Shown here in pieces: positions 26,945-35,989 of a stretch of 64,000 bases of DNA. Position 1 is the first letter of the stretch; every line of letters starts with the position of its first letter. The stretch lies in contig NZ_NPMS01000001.1 of the NCBI RefSeq assembly GCF_002266285.1, positions 186,001 through 250,000 of the forward strand, in the 5' to 3' direction. This DNA comes from Virgibacillus indicus. GTDB lineage: Bacteria > Bacillota > Bacilli > Bacillales > Amphibacillaceae. The notes under the pieces are model-generated. The model ran no database searches and was not told the origin of the DNA. It was given only the letters and a program-made list of their open reading frames with translations. Made by a program: the position numbers and the translations under genes.

Positions 26945-27430
26945 TTGAACTGGGATAAACTTTTTTCAATGCAGAAACAATTAGATGGCTATATACAATC
27001 AAAGCATCATTTAAAAGAAACGGATATTTTTCAGGCGAAAATTCTGGCATTGCTTGTAGAATTAGGCGAACTTGCCAATGAAACGAGATGCTTTAAATTC
27101 TGGAGTACGAAACCAAGGAATGAAAAAACTGTTATTCTGGAAGAATATGTTGATGGGGTTCATTTTATTTTATCACTTGGAATTGATAAAGAATATCTGT
27201 ATGAGGACAAAGCTTTGGAAACCGTGATAACTACTGAAACAGAGCAGTTTAATCACGTATTTGAAGCGGCTGTTGCTTTTAAAGGGGATCCTTCAAAATT
27301 AAACTATGAAACGTTATTTACAAATTATCTGCAGCTTGGAAAGCTTTTGGGCTTCAGTGAAGCTGATATTCAGGCAGCCTATATGAAAAAGAATGAAATT
27401 AATTATGAAAGACAAATTCAAGGCTATTAA
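26945..27430 (+). CDS. All-alpha dUTPase (MazG-like, dimeric type)
   Basis: Probably hydrolyses dUTP to dUMP, keeping uracil out of DNA. The 161-residue all-helical protein has the ExxE motif in ALLVELGELANE (about 35-46) and the ExxD motif in LEEYVDGVHF (about 63-72), the magnesium-binding set of dimeric dUTPases and related MazG enzymes. FKFW between them is the uracil-pocket region. The start is TTG, 7 nt after AGAGGG. It is a single gene preceding ysdC; related all-alpha dUTPases are common in phages, so past phage origin is possible. Confidence 0.8.
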   Translation: MNWDKLFSMQKQLDGYIQSKHHLKETDIFQAKILALLVELGELANETRCFKFWSTKPRNEKTVILEEYVDGVHFILSLGIDKEYLYEDKALETVITTETEQFNHVFEAAVAFKGDPSKLNYETLFTNYLQLGKLLGFSEADIQAAYMKKNEINYERQIQGY

Positions 27431-27513
27431 TTAATAGGGTTTCAATTAATTTGTTATTTAACAGAAAAAAGTTATAATTGGAATGGTATAGAAAAAGGAG
27501 GATATTCATACAT

Positions 27514-28599
27514 ATGGCAAAACTTGATGAAACACTTACAATGTTAAAGGACCTGACAGATGCAAACGGGATACCAGGCAATGAAAAAGAACCTCGTGAA
27601 GTAATGGAAAAATATATTACTCCATATGCAGATGAAATTTTTACTGACAATCTGGGAAGCTTAATTGCGAAGAAGACGGGAAAAGAAGGTGGACCAAAAA
27701 TTATGGTTGCCGGACACCTTGATGAAATCGGCTTTATGGTAACACGCATCGATGATAAAGGGTTTGTCTATTTTCAGACAGTTGGTGGCTGGTGGAGCCA
27801 GGTTATGCTCGCACAGCGTGTAACGATTATGAGCAATAAAGGTAATGTAACCGGAGTCATTGGTTCTAAACCACCACATATCCTATCTGCAGAAGCACGC
27901 AAGAAGCCAGTAGACATAAAAGATATGTTTATTGATATTGGTGCTTCAAGTAAAGAAGAGGCTTTGGAGTTTGGAGTGAAGCCTGGTGATTCTGTAGTTC
28001 CGTATTTCGAATTTACACAGCTTAAAAATGAAAAAATGCTGCTGGCAAAAGCGTGGGACAACCGTATTGGTCTCGCTATTGCCATTGAGGTACTGAAACA
28101 GCTTAAGGATCAGGATCACCCGAATATCGTATACGGTGTTGGTACAATTCAGGAAGAAGTCGGATTGCGCGGTGCAAAAACTTCTGCAAATATGATTGAG
28201 CCGGATATCGGTTTTGGAGTTGATGTTGGCATCGCGGGGGATACTCCAGGAATATCTGACCATGAAGCGGACAGCAAATTAGGAAAAGGACCGCAAATTA
28301 TTCTCTATGATGCATCAATGGTTTCACATAAAGGTGTACGTGATTTCATTGTGAAAACTGCTGATGAGAATAACATTCCTTATCAATATTCATCCATAGC
28401 TGGCGGCGGAACAGACTCGGGCTCCATTCACCTGACAGCAAATGGTGTACCATCACTATCTATTACAATCGCAACACGCTATATTCACTCACATGCAGCT
28501 ATCCTGCATCGTGATGACTTCGAAAATGCAGTTAAATTAATTGTAGAGGCAATTAAAAAACTGGACAGTGAAACAGTAAATGAAATTGTATTAGGATAA
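27514..28599 (+). CDS. ysdC: M42 family glutamyl aminopeptidase YsdC
   Basis: A cytosolic metal-dependent aminopeptidase of 361 residues, the same length as B. subtilis YsdC. The metal and catalytic motifs are in order: GHLDEIGFM near residue 68, WDNRIG near 183 (bridging Asp), EEVGLRGA near 215 (catalytic Glu), DVG near 237 and [10 protein letters not shown] near 318. These enzymes form large tetrahedral assemblies. The start at 27514 keeps the conserved MAKLDETL N-terminus; AAGGAGG lies 12 nt upstream, a little far but the best candidate. A strong terminator follows. Confidence 0.93.
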   Translation: MAKLDETLTMLKDLTDANGIPGNEKEPREVMEKYITPYADEIFTDNLGSLIAKKTGKEGGPKIMVAGHLDEIGFMVTRIDDKGFVYFQTVGGWWSQVMLAQRVTIMSNKGNVTGVIGSKPPHILSAEARKKPVDIKDMFIDIGASSKEEALEFGVKPGDSVVPYFEFTQLKNEKMLLAKAWDNRIGLAIAIEVLKQLKDQDHPNIVYGVGTIQEEVGLRGAKTSANMIEPDIGFGVDVGIAGDTPGISDHEADSKLGKGPQIILYDASMVSHKGVRDFIVKTADENNIPYQYSSIAGGGTDSGSIHLTANGVPSLSITIATRYIHSHAAILHRDDFENAVKLIVEAIKKLDSETVNEIVLG

Positions 28600-28605
28600 T
28601 TATCG

Positions 28606-28646
28606 AAAAGACCGGCAGCCTTTATTGAGGCTGCCGGTCTTTTTTA
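28606..28646 (+). terminator. Terminator after ysdC
   Basis: A perfect 15-bp GC-rich stem (28606-28620 with 28629-28643, 8-nt loop) ends in T residues. Confidence 0.93.
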
Positions 28647-28736
28647 GTGGTTGTTTTATAAATGGCTGCTCATTTGTACTTGAAAGCAAAAGTGAAATGA
28701 GGTTGTAATGTGTACTTGATTGCAGATGAATTTAAA

Positions 28737-28787
28737 AGTATAAATGTCTTAATTGACAAATAAAAAAATTAATGATACATTTATACT
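28737..28787 (+). promoter_or_regulatory. Promoter of the VOC dioxygenase gene framed by an 11-bp inverted repeat
   Basis: TTGACA (28753-28758) and TACATT (28776-28781) are 17 bp apart. The promoter is framed by a perfect inverted repeat, AGTATAAATGT at 28737-28747 and ACATTTATACT at 28777-28787, with 29 bp between the arms; the right arm covers the -10. This arrangement suggests a repressor operator. It does not match the MhqR operator that I recall from B. subtilis. Confidence 0.6.
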
Positions 28788-28857
28788 GAATTAAAGATAA
28801 TGTAATTAAAAATAAACATTATAGTAAATATATAATTCAATTTGGAGGTTTTTACTA

Positions 28858-29835
28858 GTGAATGGATTAAAGGGAATGCACCATGTAACAGCAATTACAA
28901 GCAGTGCGGAGAAGAATTATGAGTTTTTCACCTATGTGCTGGGTATGCGGTTAGTAAAGAAAACAGTAAACCAGGATGATATTCAAACATATCATTTATT
29001 TTTTGCAGATGATAAAGGAAGCCCCGGAACGGACATGACCTTTTTTGACTTTCCAGGCATACCAAAAGGGGTACATGGAACCAATGAAATTTCCAAAACA
29101 TCGTTCCGGGTTCCAAGTGATGCAGCTATTGATTATTGGCTGAAACGTTTTGATCGTCTGGAAGTGAAACATACTGGCATTAAAGAGCAATTTGGTAAAA
29201 AGACACTTTCTTTTGTTGATTTTGATGATCAGCAGTATCAGCTCATCTCAGATGAAAATAATGAAGGTGTTGCTGCAGGAACTCCATGGCAGGACGGTCC
29301 AATACCTTTAGAATATGCAATTACTGGGCTTGGTCCTATTTTTGTCCGAATAGCTAACTTTGATTATTTTAAAGAAATGATGGAAAAGGTCTTACAATTT
29401 AAAGAGATAGACCGTGAAGGTGACTCCCATCTATTTGAAGTTGGTGGAGGAGGAAATGGTGCACAGGCAGTCGTGGAATTTAATACTTCACTTCCATTGG
29501 CACGACAAGGCTATGGCACAGTTCATCATTCCGCATTCCGTGTTGAAGATCGTTCTGTGCTGGACGAGTGGGATAAGCATATGCGCCGTTTTGGTTTTCA
29601 AACATCAGGCTTTGTGGAACGTCACTTCTTTGGCTCTCTATATTGTAATGTTGCTCCGCAAATATTATTTGAATTTGCAACAGACGGACCAGGTTTTATG
29701 GGTGATGAGCCTTATGAAACACTTGGTGAAAAATTATCTTTGCCACCATTCCTTGAGCCGAAACGGGATGAAATTGAAAAAATGGTACGTCCAATTGATA
29801 CGGTGAGAAGTACAAAGGAATTAAAAAAAGAGTAG
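28858..29835 (+). CDS. VOC-family ring-cleaving dioxygenase or glyoxalase (MhqO-like)
   Basis: A 325-residue protein with two vicinal-oxygen-chelate modules (about 5-130 and 150-270), the layout of the MhqO/MhqA/YkcA group, which detoxifies quinones and electrophiles in Bacillus. Likely metal ligands are His8 or His9 in GMHHVTAI, a His in VHHSAFRV near 223 and a Glu in LFEFATDGPGF near 269. The C-terminal tail is charged. The start is GTG, preceded by TTTGGAGG. It is monocistronic, with an inverted-repeat promoter upstream. The exact substrate cannot be read from the sequence. Confidence 0.83.
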   Translation: MNGLKGMHHVTAITSSAEKNYEFFTYVLGMRLVKKTVNQDDIQTYHLFFADDKGSPGTDMTFFDFPGIPKGVHGTNEISKTSFRVPSDAAIDYWLKRFDRLEVKHTGIKEQFGKKTLSFVDFDDQQYQLISDENNEGVAAGTPWQDGPIPLEYAITGLGPIFVRIANFDYFKEMMEKVLQFKEIDREGDSHLFEVGGGGNGAQAVVEFNTSLPLARQGYGTVHHSAFRVEDRSVLDEWDKHMRRFGFQTSGFVERHFFGSLYCNVAPQILFEFATDGPGFMGDEPYETLGEKLSLPPFLEPKRDEIEKMVRPIDTVRSTKELKKE

Positions 29836-29906
29836 GGAAGAAAGATATGCAAAAGCAAACTGTTTTCCAGTAGGAATTGTATCTTCCTGTTTATAGAATG
29901 TAACGT

Positions 29907-29947
29907 AAAAAATGCACTCCAAGTTTTTCGGGAGTGCATTTTTTTAA
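29907..29947. terminator. Bidirectional terminator between the VOC gene and the lytic transglycosylase
   Basis: A perfect 14-bp stem (29907-29920 with 29931-29944) has an A run on one side and a T run on the other. The stem reaches the stop codon of the minus-strand gene. Confidence 0.88.
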
Positions 29948-30570
29948 ATTAAATATGAATTCATTACTTTTTTAACATAATTCTGGGTTTCAGTAAATGG
30001 CGGGATCCCTTGATGTTTATCCACATTTCCAGGTCCTGCATTATATGCTGCCAGTGCTAATTCCAGATTTCCATTATAGCGATTAAGCATTTGGCTCAAA
30101 TACTTCGTTCCACCTTCGATATTCTGTTTGGAATCAAATAGATTAGTTACACCCAGGCCTCTGGCTGTTGCAGGCATTAATTGCATTAATCCCCCGGCAC
30201 CTGCACTGCTTCGGGCATTCTGATTATAGTTGGATTCCGTTTTAATTACTGCATGGATAAGTTTTTCATCAATACCATATTTGTTGGCGGATTCACTTAT
30301 ATATCCATCAAACTGTGCTGCACCAGCAGCACTTCCAGTAACAGCTGAAGTTAATACAGGGGATGTAACTGAATATGTACTGTCAAAATTATTTTTGTTC
30401 GGTTGCCTGTCTGCTGCTTGAAGTGTGGAAGCATTATTTATTTTTTCCTGAAGTAATTGTTTGAATACTAAGTCAGCCATTGGAGAATGGTTTGAAAGTG
30501 TACTGTTATTCGATGTCATTAAAGACATTGCCTGGTATTGTATCATTTGCTGTAAATTACGTATTTCCAT
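29944..30570 (-). CDS. SLT-type lytic transglycosylase, CwlQ-like
   Basis: A 208-residue protein with a C-terminal lysozyme-like SLT domain (about 92-205). It contains the catalytic Glu in IKTESNYN (about 110), GAGGLMQLMPATA (about 122-134) and LALAAYNAGPGNV (about 176-188). The N-terminal 90 residues are polar, rich in Ser, Asn and Gln, and contain no signal peptide or membrane helix, as seems true of the B. subtilis relative CwlQ (YjbJ). How it reaches peptidoglycan is unclear. AAGGGGG precedes the ATG. It is transcribed towards the VOC gene. Confidence 0.87.
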   Translation of the reverse strand: MEIRNLQQMIQYQAMSLMTSNNSTLSNHSPMADLVFKQLLQEKINNASTLQAADRQPNKNNFDSTYSVTSPVLTSAVTGSAAGAAQFDGYISESANKYGIDEKLIHAVIKTESNYNQNARSSAGAGGLMQLMPATARGLGVTNLFDSKQNIEGGTKYLSQMLNRYNGNLELALAAYNAGPGNVDKHQGIPPFTETQNYVKKVMNSYLI

Positions 30571-30605
30571 TTGGAATCCCCCTTAAATCATACATTCTTA
30601 TTTTA

Positions 30606-30637
30606 CTGAGAGTCCCCTAATAAATCAATACCCTCAG
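30606..30637 (-). terminator. Weak terminator of the ABC exporter operon
   Basis: An 8-bp stem with one G-T pair (30606-30613 with 30630-30637) overlaps the stop codon of the ATPase gene. The minus-strand tail is only moderately T-rich. Confidence 0.4.
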
Positions 30638-31305
30638 AAAGAAATGACATCTTTCCCCATATCCATCAACAGGTTTTTGTAAAAGGGATCATCGCCAATA
30701 CAGATGACCCGATCACATAAATTGTTGATCTCATCCATATCATGAGAGGTATAGATAATGAGTTTTTTCTGATGGAATGCTTGTCTTTTTAAATAGTTCC
30801 CAATTTCTTTTCGGGATTTCAGATCAATTCCAACAGTAGGTTCATCAAGTAACAGAAGCTCTGGGTCGTGAATCAGACTGATAGCCAGATTAAGTTTGCG
30901 TTTCATTCCCCCGGATAATCTTTTGACTGGTTCCCCCCACTTATTTAGCTCCATGTCCAGGCACAGTTGTTTTAATTCGCTCTTATCTTTTCTTCTCCAG
31001 GCTAATTTTTCAAAGAAGATCATGTTTTCCTCTACGGTGAATTCATCCCAAATTGCAATATCCTGTGGCACAAAGCCGATTTGCTTTCGGATATCTTTTC
31101 TGTCTTTTTCATAAGTCAGCTCATTTAAAGAAATGTTGCCATCTGACGGTTTTTGAATGGTTGCTAAAATATTTAAAAGCGTAGATTTTCCTGCGCCATT
31201 TTCGCCGACTAGACCAATAATTTCTCCTTGTCTGACAGAGAAGGATATTGATTGCAAAATAGGCTTTTTCCCGAATTTTTTGGATAAGTTATTAATGTGA
31301 AGCAT
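30634..31305 (-). CDS. ABC transporter ATP-binding protein
   Basis: The energising subunit of an ABC-2 type exporter, 223 residues. Walker A is GENGAGKST near 36-44, the Q-loop is in GFVPQDIAIWDE, the signature is LSGGMKRK near 132, Walker B is LLLLDEPTVGID near 152, and the switch His is in YTSHDMDE. The start at 31305 follows AAAGGAG by about 7 nt. The first codons overlap the end of the upstream permease gene by 14 bp, implying translational coupling. It is last in the operon that begins at 35278. Substrate unknown. Confidence 0.9.
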   Translation of the reverse strand: MLHINNLSKKFGKKPILQSISFSVRQGEIIGLVGENGAGKSTLLNILATIQKPSDGNISLNELTYEKDRKDIRKQIGFVPQDIAIWDEFTVEENMIFFEKLAWRRKDKSELKQLCLDMELNKWGEPVKRLSGGMKRKLNLAISLIHDPELLLLDEPTVGIDLKSRKEIGNYLKRQAFHQKKLIIYTSHDMDEINNLCDRVICIGDDPFYKNLLMDMGKDVISF

Positions 31306-32428
31306 CGGATTTCTCCTTTCTGACATACCATAAAGCAAAAATAAATAGTAATACCGCTAACCATAAACTGCTGTTTCTTCCTGAGAGAAAAGCATCCAGT
31401 GGATTAACATATTCCAGCCATTGAAATCTTTGGGTTAATCCTTCAATAGGTATAACTGCACCACTTAGAATTCCAAAGAATAGCGTCAATGCAAAGGATG
31501 CACTGTAAAATAAATAGATATTGTTAAAGCACAATGCCAGTAAAAAAGCACCTGCATTTAGCATTAGACGGTAGGTGAGCAGTACCCAAATGTTCATGGC
31601 AAAAGGTTCATTTAAAAATAAATTAAAGGAAATTACTGCAGCCAGATCAAATAAGAATAATAAAATGGTATAGAGCAATGTATTCAACACAAAATAATTT
31701 TTATAGGAAAAACGTATAAAGGTAAAACGCGGTATGAGACTTTTTCTGTTTTCCCTGATTACCCAGTCAAATAAAAGAAGTGTACTTAAAATACTGAAAA
31801 CAGCCCATAATCCCCAGGTGTTCAAGATGGTTATCTCATTTTCCTCGTCTTCTTTGGCTGAGTCTGCAAAGGTAAACGTGGTGTGGAGCAGGCTTTCTTC
31901 CGCCTCAACTTCTTTGCTTTTAGTTACCACTTCTTCCCAGCTCCATTGCTGATCAGGACTATAATTGTCGCTTAGTGCTTTGACTGTGTGTGCTGCCTTG
32001 GACCTGCCAGTATCCTGCTGAACATATGAAATAATCATTTCTGAAACTGGAGTATAGGCAAAGGATAAGTCCGATTTATAGCTTGTTACTAAACGGTTTC
32101 TGCTGCCTTTCCTTACATTATCTTCATAGCCTTCTTTAATTACAAAAGCACTGTCCAATTCATGCTGTTCCAATTTCAGCTTCGCATCTTCTTCAGTAGT
32201 TTCATAGACTCGTATAAATGGTGTTTGTTTAATCGAAGCAGCCAGATCTTTAGCGAATTGTGTATTTTCTTCAACAACAAGTCCTACTGGCACCTTACTG
32301 TCTGCTTGAATCGCATTTGCTGCTTGAATGAGCAAAATCACTGCAATAATTGGCAGGAGCAGCCAGAATAATAATGGAAAAACTTGCTTCCTCCAGTGAA
32401 TAAGACGCGTCTTTAGAACATTCATCAT
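31292..32428 (-). CDS. ABC-2 type permease, second subunit
   Basis: A 379-residue membrane protein of the ABC-2 family: one N-terminal helix (about 17-37), an extracytoplasmic loop of about 180 residues, then a cluster of five or six helices (about 205-370) with the SGAVIPIEGL turn typical of ABC-2 exporters. The start at 32428 overlaps the stop of the upstream permease gene (ATGA), and AAGGAG lies about 10 nt before it. The long outer loop groups it with YhgE/NatB-like exporters rather than short antibiotic permeases. It likely pairs with the upstream permease and the downstream ATPase. Confidence 0.85.
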   Translation of the reverse strand: MMNVLKTRLIHWRKQVFPLLFWLLLPIIAVILLIQAANAIQADSKVPVGLVVEENTQFAKDLAASIKQTPFIRVYETTEEDAKLKLEQHELDSAFVIKEGYEDNVRKGSRNRLVTSYKSDLSFAYTPVSEMIISYVQQDTGRSKAAHTVKALSDNYSPDQQWSWEEVVTKSKEVEAEESLLHTTFTFADSAKEDEENEITILNTWGLWAVFSILSTLLLFDWVIRENRKSLIPRFTFIRFSYKNYFVLNTLLYTILLFLFDLAAVISFNLFLNEPFAMNIWVLLTYRLMLNAGAFLLALCFNNIYLFYSASFALTLFFGILSGAVIPIEGLTQRFQWLEYVNPLDAFLSGRNSSLWLAVLLFIFALWYVRKEKSDASH

Positions 32429-33648
32429 TCCTGAACACGCTCCTTCCATATCGAATTTCCAAGAAACAGAAATAATCCAGCAAGACACATGATTGTCAAT
32501 GGATAATAGTCGGCAAATAACCGATTATTCAGGATTACTTCATTTATCCAGTAAAACGTTTCATAGGAAAAACTGTAGGGCAAAAATTGCTGTATTTTCA
32601 CAGGGAAATAGATAACAGGTATAATAGCACCACTTAACAATAGAATGAGTCCAGTTACTAAGGTTTGTCCAAGCAGGCGGAATCTCTGCGAAGGAATAAT
32701 AACCTCTATAATTGCCAATACAAGAGTAAAAGCAATGCTGTATAACAATAATAGCAATGCTATTCTTAAATAGTTCTCAATATTGATATTCCAGTCAAAT
32801 AGTTGTATTAGAATAATAAGAGATACTGCAGCCAGCAAAAATGTGACCAGTAAGGAAACAATCATTCTTGCAGTAATTTGCTGTCTTTCAGTAACTCCAT
32901 AAAGCCTCATTCTCTGTTTCATTCTTCGAGAATCTTCCTTGCTTAGAAAATTATAAAGTCCGAGCAGCCAGATTGTTACGATAATAAACCAGCTTCCTAT
33001 CCCATAATACTGAAGAGGGGAGGAGGTTGCATCATTTCTAATCTCCTGTTCATTAATTATTTTATCCTTCCCGATTGTATAGAAAAGAAATTCCTTAAAC
33101 TGCTCGAATAATAGATCATTGCGTAACTCATCATCAATATTCAGCTTCTTGGCATAGTAGTTGATCGTTAATATATTTGCCTGTGATGCACTGATATGTC
33201 TAGTTATACTTTCAAGCATCTCTTTTACTAAATAACTGTCCATCGATTTATTGGGATTTGCGATGATTGGAAGTTCAACCGATTCTCCCTGATATAAATT
33301 ATTCGTAAAGTTTTGCGGGAAAATTATGTATGAAGTTAACTCGTCCTTGTTAATGGCCTGTATCGCTTCGTCTTCATTCATTTTATTTATTTGCAAAAAT
33401 GAACCAAGCTGTGATGATTGATCAATTAACTCAACCACTAGTTGCGTTTCTTCTGACTGATCATTATCTACCAGCCCAATACGTAATGGCTCGTTCTCAT
33501 CCGGTGAAATGAAGCTGACAATTAAAACTGCAACAAGCCCAACAATAAAAATAGGGAAAAGCAAAAGAAGAGGAAGTGATATCCACTTCCTCCTAAGCTG
33601 CAGAAAATTATTTTTAATAAATAAAAGTAAGTGTTTTACGAAATGCAT
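32425..33648 (-). CDS. ABC-2 type permease, first subunit
   Basis: A 407-residue membrane protein related to its downstream partner: an N-terminal helix (about 24-47), a long outer region (about 50-215), and a C-terminal bundle of six helices (about 218-400) with SGAIIPVIYFP near 342. A short SD-like GGAAGTG precedes the ATG. Its stop codon overlaps the start of the next gene by 4 bp. The two permeases probably form a heterodimer driven by the third-gene ATPase. The gene starts 37 bp after the anchored protein at 33686-35278, placing all four in one operon. Confidence 0.85.
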   Translation of the reverse strand: MHFVKHLLLFIKNNFLQLRRKWISLPLLLLFPIFIVGLVAVLIVSFISPDENEPLRIGLVDNDQSEETQLVVELIDQSSQLGSFLQINKMNEDEAIQAINKDELTSYIIFPQNFTNNLYQGESVELPIIANPNKSMDSYLVKEMLESITRHISASQANILTINYYAKKLNIDDELRNDLLFEQFKEFLFYTIGKDKIINEQEIRNDATSSPLQYYGIGSWFIIVTIWLLGLYNFLSKEDSRRMKQRMRLYGVTERQQITARMIVSLLVTFLLAAVSLIILIQLFDWNINIENYLRIALLLLLYSIAFTLVLAIIEVIIPSQRFRLLGQTLVTGLILLLSGAIIPVIYFPVKIQQFLPYSFSYETFYWINEVILNNRLFADYYPLTIMCLAGLFLFLGNSIWKERVQE

Positions 33649-33685
33649 ACAGGCACTTCCATTTCATTTATGTTTAGTTAAAGTA

Positions 33686-35278
33686 TTAGAATCCCATCGT
33701 TCCACTGCCAGCTAAAATACCAAACATCCATTGCTGCATTTGTGGTGTAACTTCATTTTCAAAGTAATTCATTATTTCATCAGCACTCATGCTGCCTAAA
33801 TCCTTCACATTTTCATCTTCTGGTATCTCTACACTGTCGATTGTTTTTCCATCTGTATTAATATGGAGTGCAAACATATCCTGGCTCAGGTTAGGGCTTT
33901 CAATGGAAAGATTATGCTCGGAACTCATTTGGTCATTGTCATAGGTGGAATTTCCTGCCCAGACCAGACTGCCGCCACCAGTTGACGGTTCTTCTATTGA
34001 AAAGATTCTTTCAAAATCACGCTTGTTATCACTCAAGGATTCTGTACCTTCATAGGAGAGGCTAAATTCATCTGCAGTCAAACTGATGAAATCATCAGCT
34101 TCATTACCCTCCCAAGATAGATTTCCTGAAATATTCAAGGTTCCTTCATCATAGGAATCGGCAAAACTAAGGTCATAATTGAAAAACTGATTAGTATCCT
34201 GCAGCAATTGGGAACCTTTAATGGCGAAACTGACGAGTTCGTCAGCAGATGGTCCCATTTCAACCTTAATGTCACGCTGTACGATTAAATCATTACTGAT
34301 CCAGGATACAGCTGTTAAGCCATCAGGAATCTGAAAGTCTTTTACTCCTTCTTTTGCATCAGCCATCGCTGTTTCGTATTCAGTGATAAATTGGTCAATA
34401 TCACTGTCCATAGGTGTTGGGCCAAATTGCAATGCCATTTGCTCACGCAGTATTTCTTTCACTTTGTCATCTTTTTCTAGTTTTTCAAATGTTTTTGTCA
34501 GAATCTCTTTTAGCTGATCCTCGGTTAGATGAAAGGTGATTTTATCTGCATCAAGGGACTCGCCATTCACTTTAATTGTTTCATTCTCCGATTTAAAAGC
34601 ATCCTCCGGCAATTCATCATAAATCATTTTAGCATATTCTTCTTCAAGGTATTCTTGATCTTCTTCTGATAGCATACCATTTGAACCTTCGAATAAGTTT
34701 TCGAGATTCATAGTTTCTTCACCTGTAAACATATTCGGGTCAATTTCTTTCAGGAGTCCACCAAGATCTTCATCCTTCATTTGCAGCAGCTCTTCCAAAA
34801 ATGGCAATCCAACCATCAGCTTTTCTGCTGTTACATAAAAGTTAATATCATTAATTTCCATTCCGCCGATATCAGCTTTCAATGCAGCAGTTGCCTGTTT
34901 GTTTTCCATATCTGCAGCACCTGTAATCGTAATTGTTGAATTATTGATAATCTGTGCTGGGTCTACAGCACCAAACCCGCCAGCCCCAAAATTGTCAGGA
35001 GCATTATATTCTGCCGAAAGTTCTATTGTAGATTCTGTTGGTGTGCTTTCAGTCTGTTCCATCCAATTCAATTCAGGTTCATAGCGCTCTTCAGCTTTTT
35101 CCACGATAAAGTCCAACGTGTTTTTTTCAGCCAAAAAAAACTTTTCCTTTTCCGAAAAATTCAGTAGTACAAAAGCAGCAGCCGCACCGCCTACAACAAG
35201 AACTGCAGCAGCAATAACAGCAATCAGTCCTTTGGAAAAGCCTTTCTTTTTTCCCCCATTGTTTAATGTTTCGTCCAT
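33686..35278 (-). CDS. Large membrane-anchored protein of the ABC exporter operon
   Basis: A 530-residue protein I cannot assign to a named family with confidence. Residues 1-15 are basic and polar, residues 17-41 form one hydrophobic helix (IAVIAAAVLVVGGAAAAFVLL), and the remainder is acidic and predicted to lie outside the cell. The outer part alternates beta-rich segments (for example about 70-160 and 355-475, rich in Ser, Asp and Asn) with a helical, Glu/Lys-rich stretch (about 165-330). There are no cysteines, no lipobox and no sortase signal. As first gene of the operon it may be the partner or cargo receptor of the exporter; this is inference from position only. Confidence 0.75.
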   Translation of the reverse strand: MDETLNNGGKKKGFSKGLIAVIAAAVLVVGGAAAAFVLLNFSEKEKFFLAEKNTLDFIVEKAEERYEPELNWMEQTESTPTESTIELSAEYNAPDNFGAGGFGAVDPAQIINNSTITITGAADMENKQATAALKADIGGMEINDINFYVTAEKLMVGLPFLEELLQMKDEDLGGLLKEIDPNMFTGEETMNLENLFEGSNGMLSEEDQEYLEEEYAKMIYDELPEDAFKSENETIKVNGESLDADKITFHLTEDQLKEILTKTFEKLEKDDKVKEILREQMALQFGPTPMDSDIDQFITEYETAMADAKEGVKDFQIPDGLTAVSWISNDLIVQRDIKVEMGPSADELVSFAIKGSQLLQDTNQFFNYDLSFADSYDEGTLNISGNLSWEGNEADDFISLTADEFSLSYEGTESLSDNKRDFERIFSIEEPSTGGGSLVWAGNSTYDNDQMSSEHNLSIESPNLSQDMFALHINTDGKTIDSVEIPEDENVKDLGSMSADEIMNYFENEVTPQMQQWMFGILAGSGTMGF

Positions 35279-35303
35279 CGTACTTTTCCCCTCTCTTTAT
35301 GAC

Positions 35304-35331
35304 TCTATAATTATATGTATTAGAAATGCAA
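35304..35331 (-). promoter_or_regulatory. Possible promoter of the ABC exporter operon
   Basis: On the minus strand TTGCAT (35326-35331) and TATAGA (35304-35309) are 16 bp apart, 26 bp upstream of the first start codon, which also has an AGAGAGGGG ribosome binding site. The rest of 35332-35570 is very AT-rich, with nothing else recognisable. Confidence 0.4.
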
Positions 35332-35570
35332 TCATCTCATTACTTGATGGCATCCTCACATTTTTATATCACTTAAAAATAATCTAGTCAAATGGTGCCA
35401 CATTACTTTATATAAATACTGCTACGAAAGGCTTTTAATTATTTCGAATTCAAGATATAAATAAGGTTCTTTTAAACTATAAAAATTGTAAAATATGTAA
35501 ATATATTTACATTATACCCATATATTAATCTATTTATCCTTGTTAAATTAGGTATTTTGGTTTAATTTTC

Positions 35571-35603
35571 AAAAAAAGGACAGATGCTTATACAACTGTC
35601 CCA
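35571..35603 (-). terminator. Terminator after sspI
   Basis: On the minus strand a 6-bp stem (35596-35601 with 35578-35583) is followed by seven T residues. Confidence 0.8.
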
Positions 35604-35609
35604 AGAAAT

Positions 35610-35834
35610 TTACTGTGTATTTGCTGCTTGTTTAACACCCTGTTCCAAGGCATCAACCATTTCCTGTTTTTCCTGTTCACCGGATTGCTGCCAGATTAAT
35701 TCGAACAGTACTCCCAATCCAGGGAGCATTTTTTCTTCCCCTTTTTGGATGGCATCCACAATAGTCGCTTCCAGCTGATCCTGATTATTGCTGGAAATAT
35801 TGGAGAGTATCGCTTTCCTTAAATTCAAATCCAT
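35610..35834 (-). CDS. sspI: Small acid-soluble spore protein I
   Basis: A 74-residue minor small acid-soluble spore protein, made in the forespore and packed in the spore core. MDLNLRKAI at the N-terminus and [18 protein letters not shown] in the middle are nearly identical to B. subtilis SspI. The start at 35834 follows GAGGTG by 6 nt; an in-frame ATG three codons upstream is inside that site. Expression by sigma-G is expected. In B. subtilis sspI is beside ysgA and pheS, and the same order holds here with a repeat element inserted between. Confidence 0.93.
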   Translation of the reverse strand: MDLNLRKAILSNISSNNQDQLEATIVDAIQKGEEKMLPGLGVLFELIWQQSGEQEKQEMVDALEQGVKQAANTQ

Positions 35835-35989
35835 GTAATCCACCTCTTTTTAAAAATATATTATAAGGATAGTTTGACCTGAATGGATGGAAATATGTAT
35901 GATTAAAAAGAAAATAAGATCGTTTGTCTAATTGTACTTCATGGATTGCGTTGTCATTTGATGAAGATAGAAAAGATTTGTTGTAAGAG

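Noticed and set aside
29414..29806. ORF of 130 codons on the same strand inside the VOC dioxygenase gene
   Set aside because: It is an alternative frame of a well-supported gene; its translation shows no recognisable domain.
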